From: an uncultured Rhodospirillaceae bacterium
GTDB taxonomy: Bacteria; Pseudomonadota; Alphaproteobacteria; Rhodospirillales; Magnetospirillaceae
NCBI GenBank assembly: GCA_903941095.1
Contig: CAJANN010000075.1
Span: forward strand, 1 to 37,454
DNA: 37,454 nt
Reading direction: 5' to 3'
Every line of letters begins with the position of its first letter. Positions within the stretch are counted from its first letter, which is position 1. Shown piece by piece: positions 6,974-13,217 of this stretch. The notes beneath the pieces were generated by a model that was not told where the DNA came from, did no database searches, and saw nothing but the letters and a program-made list of their open reading frames with translations. The translations under genes were made by a program, and so were the position numbers.

Positions 6974-8136
6974 CGGCTGACCTCCTCTATAATGGTTCCG
7001 ATGGTTTCGCTGGCCTTGGCCAGCGGGTCTTGCCACAGGTGGGCGTAGCGCGCGGTGGTCTGCGGGCTGCTGTGGCCGAGCAGACCGCCGAGGATCTGCA
7101 ACGGCACCCCGGCCGAGGCGGCCGTACTGGCGAAGCTGTGGCGCAAGTCGTGGATGCGCACGTCGTCGAGCTTGGCGTGTTTGCGCACACGGTTCCACGG
7201 TTTCTGCAGGTTAATGAGGTGCGAGCGCTCGTTTTTTCCGGTGATGACGAAGGGGTTGTCCTCGTCTTCCTGCGGCAGGGCTTCCAGCAGCTTGATTGCG
7301 GCCGAGTTGAGCGGGATCGCCTTGGCGCCGTGCTTGTCCGTCTTGTGCCGTTCCAGTAGCAGACGGCGGTTGGCAAGGTCGACGCTGCGCCATTCTAATT
7401 CAAGAATTTCGTTGAGCCGGCAGCCGGTTAGGCAGAGGAGACGAATCGCCGCCGCCTGGTGGGTGCCTATCACCTTCATGGCTTCCTGCTCGTCGAGGCT
7501 GGCGAACAGCCGCTTGAATTCCTCGGGGGTGAGGAAGCGCTGGCGCTTGCGTTCCTGGAACGGCTTGACCGGCTCTGCGGGATTGGCATGAGTGGGGATC
7601 TCGCCCCACTGCTCGGCCTTGTTGAACATCGCCCGCAGCAGGCCGAGGCAGCGATTGGCATTATAAGGAGTGTCGCGCAGCCCTTGGTGGAAGCGGCCGA
7701 TGTCGGTGGCGGTGATCTCCTTGACCTTGTGGGCGCCGAAGCGGGGCAGGATGAACTTGTCGAGCAGCCAGCGGTGTGCCGCCATGGTGCTGGCCTTGCA
7801 GCGGCCGGTGCAGTGCTCGTCCATATAGCGGTCCGACAGGTCGCGGACGGTGTCGCCGGCGCGTGCCTCGCGGCGCTCCCGTACCGGGTCGTCGCCCAGC
7901 GACACGCCGCCCTTCAGCTTGCTCGCCTCGCGGCGGGCCTGGTCGAGCGTGAGCTGGCCCACGCGCCCGAGCGACAGCCGCTTGCTTCTGCCGTGGCGGT
8001 TGCGATACTGGAGGATGAAGGTCTTGACGCCCGACGGCTTTACCCGCACGCCGAAGCCGGGCACCGCATCGTCCCAGACGACGATGTCATCTTCCTCGGC
8101 CTTCAACCCTCCGATCACCTGCTTCGTCAGCCTCAT
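6970..8136 (-). CDS. Tyrosine integrase, P4 family
   Basis: A 388-residue site-specific recombinase. The N-terminal arm-binding domain (DUF4102-like) reads DDAVPGFGVRVKPSGVKTFILQYR. A core-binding SAM-like domain follows at about 95-180, then the catalytic domain. Catalytic residues are visible: Arg in CLTGCRLNEILEL, HxxR in IHDLRHSFAS, and the second His and nucleophilic Tyr in LLGHSSPQTTARYAHL. The length is normal for prophage P4-type integrases, which use tRNA 3' ends. The gene starts 137 bp from the tRNA-fMet fragment and points into the element. It overlaps the next gene by 4 bp. Confidence 0.95.
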   Translation of the reverse strand: MRLTKQVIGGLKAEEDDIVVWDDAVPGFGVRVKPSGVKTFILQYRNRHGRSKRLSLGRVGQLTLDQARREASKLKGGVSLGDDPVRERREARAGDTVRDLSDRYMDEHCTGRCKASTMAAHRWLLDKFILPRFGAHKVKEITATDIGRFHQGLRDTPYNANRCLGLLRAMFNKAEQWGEIPTHANPAEPVKPFQERKRQRFLTPEEFKRLFASLDEQEAMKVIGTHQAAAIRLLCLTGCRLNEILELEWRSVDLANRRLLLERHKTDKHGAKAIPLNSAAIKLLEALPQEDEDNPFVITGKNERSHLINLQKPWNRVRKHAKLDDVRIHDLRHSFASTAASAGVPLQILGGLLGHSSPQTTARYAHLWQDPLAKASETIGTIIEEVSR

Positions 8137-8153
8137 TCGAACCCCCGCCGCCA

Positions 8154-8230
8154 GGTAAGCGCTGGGTAAGCATGTGCTTACCCGTTATGGCCGCCTTTAG
8201 CAACCGTGGTCAATGATAGCGTAAACGCTA
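8154..8230. promoter_or_regulatory. Repeated GGTAAGC sites and palindromes before int
   Basis: GGTAAGC occurs at 8154 and again 11 bp later at 8165. The second copy forms half of a perfect palindrome, GGGTAAGCATGTGCTTACCC (8164-8183). A further palindrome, TAGCGTAAACGCTA, lies at 8217-8230. One-helical-turn spacing next to an att core is typical of excisionase or integrase arm sites, and the same region must hold the leftward int promoter. Occupancy by the AlpA-like protein is inferred. Confidence 0.55.
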
Positions 8231-8273
8231 ACATATTGAAATAGGCTATAAAACAAGTACTTCCAATCTCCCG

Positions 8274-8305
8274 CATCCTCCTGCAATATTTCGACCATCA
8301 AACTC
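8274..8305 (-). repeat. 32-bp inverted repeat, att-proximal copy
   Basis: This is the exact reverse complement of 5601-5632. Its last three bases (CTC) are the first three of the tRNA-fMet fragment, so the repeat runs into the recombination junction. It is element DNA, replacing what would be the 5' half of the tRNA. Confidence 0.9.
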
Positions 8306-8347
8306 ATAACCTGAAGGTCAGAGGTTCAAATCCTCTCCCCGCAACCA
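8303..8347 (+). other. attachment site: 3' fragment of tRNA-fMet
   Basis: The 45 bases starting CTCATAACCTGAAGGTC and ending CCCCGCAACCA match an alphaproteobacterial initiator tRNA from the anticodon loop (CAT anticodon) through the variable loop, the T arm (GGTTCAAATCC) and the CCA end. The D arm, the 5' half of the anticodon stem and the acceptor 5' strand are missing; AT-rich element sequence precedes the fragment. It is therefore the crossover copy left by integration at a tRNA gene, and the break falls in the anticodon loop, as is common for tyrosine integrases. The intact tRNA should be at the other end of the element, left of the window. Confidence 0.88.
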
Positions 8348-8351
8348 AATC

Positions 8352-8383
8352 AGCCCGTAAGTCTAACGACTTGCGGGCTTTTT
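8352..8383 (+). terminator. Rho-independent terminator of the tRNA-fMet locus
   Basis: AGCCCGTAAGT and ACTTGCGGGCT form an 11-bp stem (one G-T pair) with a CTAACG loop, followed by five T residues. It lies five bases after the CCA and is presumably the original chromosomal terminator of the tRNA gene, now separated from its promoter. Bases 8384-8467 hold nothing I can assign. Confidence 0.85.
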
Positions 8384-8467
8384 GATTCTTCAGCCCAATC
8401 TCCCAAAATCAACCTCGGTAGCACTGTGGTGGCAAGAGGGCGCAAGCTACCGCGAAGCATTGCGTGC

Positions 8468-9412
8468 TCATGGCATTTGGCGGGAGATTGTATATCCCAG
8501 GCTGTCGTATCCTCTGATCCGCTTGCCGCTCATGCGGGCCAGTACCGGGACGGCCTCATCGACGTAATCGTAGATGATGACTTCACGCTTCCCAGGGTGG
8601 AGTCGATGCAGGCGACCGGCATATTGGGCCAGGGTGCCACGCCAGGAGATCGGCATGGTCAGGAACAGGGTTGCTGTCTTGCCGGGTGTCAGGCGAATGT
8701 CGGACAACTCCCGCCATTCGGCTCCGTCGGATTCGACACGCCTCCGGATCTCTCTTTCCACTGCGGTATCCGTCACGGGATTGCCCATTTCGTCGAGCAG
8801 CACCGCGTGCATCACGACCTTCGGGGTAACGTATGTGGGGAAGGCGTGGCCGATGCCCGTGTTGGTGAGGGTGAAGCGGGCGCCGGTGTCATCGGCGGCG
8901 AAATCCGCCTGAAGGCCGGAGCGCGTCATCTCCGGGTCATGGATGCCGTGCCACAGATGTTTGCATCGGGCATGTGGCAGGTCTGGCAGGTTTGCCCGGC
9001 AGCAGCCTGCCGGCTTTGCCGCCATTCCGCGACGGTGTTTTCCAGCGGCTTGCCGTTGATGTCCTGGTCTTCGGAGAACTGGTGGCAGGCGGCGCAGAAC
9101 TCCGCCTTCTCGAAATCGGCGGCACGGGTGACGCCGCCGTGAGGTGACGCTGCCGCACTCGGGCCGACGGCACCCGTTTCCCGTTGTGGCGGCCCGAAAT
9201 GACGATGCCGCCGGACGTGGCAGCCAGCGCAGGAATTTCCCGACGCGGCGAGCCCTTGGGCTTCGGGCCGGTGGCCTTTTTTCCGTGTGGTTGCCGCCGC
9301 GAATGCCGCCGCCTGCTCGGCCAGGGGGGCATGGCAATTCATGCAGGCCCGCTCCGGAGGCATTCCCACAACCAAGAAGGTGACCCGACCCGACACCGAT
9401 GACATCATGGCC
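8468..9412 (-). pseudogene. Tetraheme cytochrome c, frameshifted and 5'-truncated
   Basis: Two minus-strand frames together give one protein. The first (about 9412 to 8959) has four heme-binding motifs: CMNCH, CAGCH, CAACH and CQTCH. At a GTTT run (8959-8962 on the plus strand) the coding meaning shifts to the frame continuing HLWHGIHDPEM, then LTNTGIGHAFPTYVTPK. That Gly-His-Pro-Thr strand is a typical C-terminal domain of periplasmic multiheme cytochromes. No signal peptide can be found: the frame upstream reads SADSAAFIGSQTAMM, which looks unrelated, so the 5' end also appears lost. Heme attachment without export is not possible, so the gene is very likely dead. A sequencing error could explain the shift but not the missing signal peptide. 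Bases 9413-9559 contain no gene. Confidence 0.75.
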
Positions 9413-9559
9413 GTCTGACTACCTATGAACGCGGCACTGTCAGCCGATTGCCGTCTCTGTACAATTCTTGTAGTACGCCGCGCTGCTCATCAGCTGCTGA
9501 GATGCGCTTTTCATGATAAATACTGACGTCGCAAGTTGTTTTTTTTGCAAATAAAATAT

Positions 9560-10576
9560 TTAATTTATCTGTGCAGACTTTCGTATTTTGCTTGGGCTGT
9601 AACCAAATTTTCTCTTAAATGCAGATAGAAAGTGGTTTGTGTGGCTGTAGCCAAGATTTTCAGAAATTACCTTTAGTGGCGTACTGCTGTTTTCGATTGC
9701 AGCGTGGGCTTCTAATAACCTTCTCTCCATTAAAAAATTATATATTGATTTTCCAAATACCTTTTTGAAGTCGTTGTTCAGCGTGTCGGCTGTAACATTG
9801 TATCTCTCTGCGAGTTGGTCGAGTGTTGGGATTTTTCCATTAAGTGAAGTTAGCTCAGATTCGAGCTCTCTAACTCTTTTTTGTGATTTTCCTGATTTTT
9901 GATGTGTGGTGTCTTTGTCAGCGCCAAAATGGGTTATGAGCTGAGACACATATTCAAGGCATTTTGCCTGAGCGTGTAGCACCGCTGCGGGGCCGTCCAT
10001 TTTGTGGTCGATTGCTGAATAAAGTGTCCTCCCAATATCTTGTGCAATAACTTTCTTGGAAAATGAGTTCCTGGAGGAAAGATCAACAGAGGATAAAAGT
10101 GATAAAAACGTGTCGCTCCCAACAAGGGGGGTCATCGACATCACCGGAGTTATAATACAATAAAGAATACATCTTTCGCCGGAATCCACGAATCCGGTGC
10201 TGTCATATCTGTCGGTTCGTATAAAAAGTGTTTCGCGCTTATCTTGGTGATATTTCTGTTTAAGGTGTGCATCATCGTAAACACATCGTCCTGATTTCAA
10301 CGTGTATATCATAATAACATCTTTGTTGAATTCGCTGACCGCGCGTATGACCGGGATCAGTGCCCCATTGGCTCTGGATTCAAAAATATACTCGGAATGG
10401 GCGAGTGACATTCCGAGCGGTAGATCGACGAAGGTCAACGAGGCAGAGCCAATGTTGCCTTCAAGAGGAATTTCCTGGCGTATCATCGGGGGGCGCGACG
10501 AGCCGATATTGAGATTTTTTCCGGTCTCGCCCTGAAGCCACTCAAGCCGGGCCTTATCATCGAAGATATTGCGCAT
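9560..10576 (-). CDS. AraC-family transcriptional regulator
   Basis: A 338-residue protein. The C-terminal quarter is an AraC/XylS double helix-turn-helix: TLDQLAERYNVTADTLNNDF, then the linker and second helix region TPLKVISENLGYSHTNHFLSAFKRKFGYSPSKIRK. The N-terminal 230 residues form an unidentified sensing domain, and a coiled, charged stretch (KSQKRVRELESELTSLNGK) precedes the DNA-binding part. The gene is clearly more AT-rich than its neighbours, with ATA and AAA codons, suggesting separate acquisition. It is divergent from the secretion/adhesin operon; the 414-bp gap contains two 10-bp direct repeats exactly 21 bp apart, the usual half-site spacing for this family. It is therefore the best candidate regulator of that operon. 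The inducer is unknown. Confidence 0.9.
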   Translation of the reverse strand: MRNIFDDKARLEWLQGETGKNLNIGSSRPPMIRQEIPLEGNIGSASLTFVDLPLGMSLAHSEYIFESRANGALIPVIRAVSEFNKDVIMIYTLKSGRCVYDDAHLKQKYHQDKRETLFIRTDRYDSTGFVDSGERCILYCIITPVMSMTPLVGSDTFLSLLSSVDLSSRNSFSKKVIAQDIGRTLYSAIDHKMDGPAAVLHAQAKCLEYVSQLITHFGADKDTTHQKSGKSQKRVRELESELTSLNGKIPTLDQLAERYNVTADTLNNDFKKVFGKSIYNFLMERRLLEAHAAIENSSTPLKVISENLGYSHTNHFLSAFKRKFGYSPSKIRKSAQIN

Positions 10577-10670
10577 TATGGCTTAATCCATCTTGTCGGA
10601 TGAGACTCTCTTAGCTCGCTTCTGGCAATGGCGTCCACCATCTCCCCGTCCCTTCGGACAGTGATTCGGG

Positions 10671-10701
10671 TTTTGCGTGGTTTTTCCTCGCTTTTGCGTG
10701 G
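10671..10701. promoter_or_regulatory. Tandem direct repeats TTTTGCGTGG, 21 bp apart
   Basis: TTTTGCGTGG at 10671-10680 recurs exactly at 10692-10701, a centre-to-centre distance of 21 bp. AraC-family proteins typically bind direct half-sites with this spacing. The repeats lie 95 bp from the AraC gene start and about 300 bp upstream of the first operon gene. The rest of 10577-10994 holds a terminator-like hairpin (10952-10973) and no convincing gene. Confidence 0.65.
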
Positions 10702-10951
10702 CGCAGCCCTAATGCCCTAATTCACATACGGCTTTAGTCTGTGCCGGAAGCTGTCGCTCGTCTTGTGGCAAGGCTATTCGGTCGACAAAGTGGGCATATG
10801 GGCCGTCATGGCACGCATTGCCTTGCCGACATGGCGCTTTCCTCCGCCGTCGCTGTATCGCCGTCGCACACAAGGTCGATCCGCTCTTTAGGGGGGCTCG
10901 CTGGTGGGGATCATCACCGGATTTGGATTTTGAGCGACAAAGGCCTTATCT

Positions 10952-10973
10952 CCCGCGCATAGCGGGTCTTTTT
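10952..10973 (+). terminator. Small hairpin plus T-run in operon leader
   Basis: CCCGC-GCATA-GCGGG followed by TCTTTTT has the form of a compact intrinsic terminator. It ends about 21 bp before the ATG of the mini LEPRWMFDGA gene. It could end a transcript from upstream or act as an attenuator for the operon. The stem is only 5 bp, so the call is tentative. Confidence 0.45.
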
Positions 10974-10994
10974 CATTATTTGGGGATTGGGGCC

Positions 10995-11225
10995 ATGAAT
11001 GCCTTTTTGTCAAAGCAGAAGCGCCGTCACAACACTCTCGGTCTCATGGCTCTTGAACCCCGGTGGATGTTTGACGGCGCGGCGATGGCCGATGCCGCGC
11101 ACGCCGCCCCCGATGTTGCCGCTAGGGCGCAGATCCCCGACGCCCCCGCCCCGGTCGAGGTCAAGATCGCCTTCACCCAACAGCTCAAGCTGGCCGCACG
11201 TCATGCCGCCATCCGCTTTTCCTAA
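10995..11225 (+). CDS. 76-residue LEPRWMFDGA mini-protein
   Basis: The protein has the N-terminal signature LGLMALEPRWMFDGAAMAD and an Ala/Pro-rich stretch (IPDAPAPVEVK), followed directly by the tail AFTQQLKLAARHAAIRFS. Both ends match the giant adhesin encoded downstream, which starts LGLLALEPRWMFDGAVVAD and ends LAFTQQLKKAGRHVDMARLA. The whole central portion of the giant is absent. The start chosen is the ATG at 10995, because MNAFLSKQKRRHNTLG parallels the MGSIKRKRQKISLG start of the giant; the ORF track extends further upstream without homology. There is no classical signal peptide. It is the first gene of the operon, 17 bp before the TolC-like gene. It may be a small cosecreted substrate, a decoy or assembly factor, or an internal-deletion remnant; an intact frame with both termini favours function. 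Confidence 0.8.
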   Translation: MNAFLSKQKRRHNTLGLMALEPRWMFDGAAMADAAHAAPDVAARAQIPDAPAPVEVKIAFTQQLKLAARHAAIRFS

Positions 11226-11242
11226 GTCCAGGGGATAATCAC

Positions 11243-13036
11243 ATGACCGCCAATCTGTCCCGCATGGCCCGCCAGCTGGCCGCCGTGTCCGCCGCCGCCC
11301 TGCTGTCGGCCTGCGCCGTGACGCCGACGCCGTTTACTGCCGAGGAGTTCTCGGCCAAGGCCAAGGCGGATCGCGCCGCCATGTTCGATGGTCAGGACGT
11401 CCTGTCCAAGCCGTTGACCCTGTCCGGCGCGGTGGCCCGTGTGCTGAAGTACAATCTGGACAAGCGATCCAAGATGATGGACGAAGCCCTGGCCCTGGGG
11501 CAAACCAGCCTCGACCGCTTCGACCTGCTGCCCAAACTGACGGCCAATGCGGGCTATACCGAGCGCTCGGCGCCGAACGCCACCAAGTCGCGGGATCTGT
11601 ATACCCAGACCACCAGCACGTCGAACCCCAGCTATTCGGCCGACCGCTTTTCCATCACCAACGATCTGGGCCTGACCTGGAACATCCTGGATTTCGGCGT
11701 CTCCTATTTCACCGCCCACCAGAATGCCGACCGCGCCCTGATCGCCAGAGAAAAGCGGCGCAAGACGGTGAATAACCTGGTCCAGGAGGTGCGCTTCACC
11801 TTCTGGCGGGCCGCTGCCGCCCAGACCCTGAAGGGCAAGGTCACCGAGATCATCGCCAATGCCGAGAAGGCGTTGAAGGACTCCGAGCGGGTCGAGGCCG
11901 AAAAGCTGAAGAACCCCACCGAGACGCTGCGTGTGCAAAAGACCCTGCTGGAAAGCATCCGTCAGCTTGAAGCCATCGATCAGGAGTTGACCACGGCCAA
12001 GGCCGAGCTTGCTGCATTGATCAATGTGCCGCCGGGCAGTGATTTCAAGCTTGAGGTGCCCGAGAAGGGGGGCATGACCATCCCGGAATGGTCCATGCCC
12101 GTCGAGCAGATGGAAGAGGCGGCGCTGATCAACAACCCCGATCTGCGGGAACAGGATTACCAGAGCCGCATTGCCATCGACGATACCCATAAGGAGCTTC
12201 TGAAGCTGCTGCCAGGTGTCACCCTGTCGTTTTCGCGGCAATACGATTCCAACTCGTTCCTGGTGGACAATCGCTGGAACGATGTCGGCACCAAGGTCAC
12301 CTGGAACCTGATCAACCTGCTGTCGGCCCCGGATCGCCTGGCCCACGCCGACAGTGCCGAAAAGGTGGCCGACGCCAAGCGCATTGCTTTGCGCATGGCG
12401 GTTCTGGCCCAGGTCCATGTGATCTCCCACCAATTCGCCAGCGCTGCCAGGCAGTTCGAGCGGGCCGACAAGCTGTGGGGTATCGAAACCCGCCTGGCCG
12501 AGGCCTCGGGCAACCAGCAGCGCGGTGGCACGGCCAACGATATCGAGCGTATCAGCACCGAGACCTCGGCCATTGCCGCCGAGCTTCGGCGCTTCCAGAC
12601 CTATGCCCAGATGCAGTCGGCCTACGGCAAGCTGCAATCCACCATCGGCGCCGATCCGGTGCCCGAAAGGGTGGCCTCGCACTCGCTGGACGGCCTGTCG
12701 GGCGCCATCGTGCTGGCCATGCCGCCGGTGGTGAAAGCCGATGCCGCGCCACAGGCAGCTCCTGCCGTGACAGAGGCTGTGAAGGCCGACGGTTTGACTG
12801 AAGCGGAGCAATCCGACGTGGTTGCCGATGCCCTGGGATGGCTGGGCCGCGCCATCTCAGAGAAAGTCCAGGAACTCTCCGCCCCGACCAAGCCGGACAC
12901 GGCTCCAACGGTCCTGGCGCCTCCAGCCACCGCCACGCCGGTTTCCATGACCGCCGAGCCCGCCGTGTCGCAGGTCGCTCAGGCCAATCCGTCGGACCGC
13001 CATTTCGACTGGCTGGGACGCCCCATCAACAGGTAG
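11243..13036 (+). CDS. TolC-like outer-membrane efflux lipoprotein
   Basis: A 597-residue protein. An N-terminal lipoprotein signal (AAVSAAALLSACAV) places the lipid-anchored Cys at about residue 24. The body is an outer-membrane efflux protein with long coiled-coil helices (LGQTSLDRFDLLPKLTANAGY, then EKRRKTVNNLVQEVRFTFWRA and ALINNPDLREQDYQSRIA), giving the trimeric beta-barrel/alpha-barrel of the TolC/OprM family. The C-terminal 130 residues are an extra Ala/Pro/Thr-rich extension in which WLGR occurs twice (ALGWLGRAIS and FDWLGRPINR). AGGGGA lies 7 bp before the ATG. Its position between the mini-protein and the giant, with two adaptors downstream, identifies it as the exit duct for the surface protein. 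Confidence 0.93.
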   Translation: MTANLSRMARQLAAVSAAALLSACAVTPTPFTAEEFSAKAKADRAAMFDGQDVLSKPLTLSGAVARVLKYNLDKRSKMMDEALALGQTSLDRFDLLPKLTANAGYTERSAPNATKSRDLYTQTTSTSNPSYSADRFSITNDLGLTWNILDFGVSYFTAHQNADRALIAREKRRKTVNNLVQEVRFTFWRAAAAQTLKGKVTEIIANAEKALKDSERVEAEKLKNPTETLRVQKTLLESIRQLEAIDQELTTAKAELAALINVPPGSDFKLEVPEKGGMTIPEWSMPVEQMEEAALINNPDLREQDYQSRIAIDDTHKELLKLLPGVTLSFSRQYDSNSFLVDNRWNDVGTKVTWNLINLLSAPDRLAHADSAEKVADAKRIALRMAVLAQVHVISHQFASAARQFERADKLWGIETRLAEASGNQQRGGTANDIERISTETSAIAAELRRFQTYAQMQSAYGKLQSTIGADPVPERVASHSLDGLSGAIVLAMPPVVKADAAPQAAPAVTEAVKADGLTEAEQSDVVADALGWLGRAISEKVQELSAPTKPDTAPTVLAPPATATPVSMTAEPAVSQVAQANPSDRHFDWLGRPINR

Positions 13037-13046
13037 GCGGCGAGTA

Positions 13047-13211
13047 ATGGGAGGCGACGATGATCGGTCAGACGCTCGCCCGTGCCACCAGGAATGCCAT
13101 CCGCCGGATGGGCAGCTTTCCCTGACGGAAATCGCCGTCTTGGCCAGGACGCTGCAGGATTCCAGCATGGCGGTACCCGTTGATGTTTCTCATGCCAAAA
13201 GCCAGGAGTAA
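13047..13211 (+). CDS. Possible 54-residue small protein
   Basis: A short complete frame, MGGDDDRSDARPC to SHAKSQE, fills the gap between the TolC-like gene and the giant adhesin. It begins 10 bp after the upstream stop and ends 6 bp before the downstream ATG, and its last codons contain the AGGAG ribosome site of the next gene. The middle (LTEIAVLARTLQDSSMAVPV) could form one amphipathic helix. I recognise no family. The ribosome site in front (GGCGGCGAG) is weak. Snug packing argues for coding; absence of homology argues caution. Confidence 0.4.
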   Translation: MGGDDDRSDARPCHQECHPPDGQLSLTEIAVLARTLQDSSMAVPVDVSHAKSQE

Positions 13212-13217
13212 GCGATT

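Noticed and set aside
8382-8567. 61-residue plus-strand ORF after the tRNA terminator
   Set aside because: Runs opposite the cytochrome pseudogene, no ribosome site and no recognisable motif.
10830-10960. Cyclic-di-GMP (GEMM-type) riboswitch in the adhesin operon leader
   Set aside because: GACAAAGGCC and a small GGTG/CACC hairpin recall parts of the consensus, but the conserved receptor segments and order are not matched.
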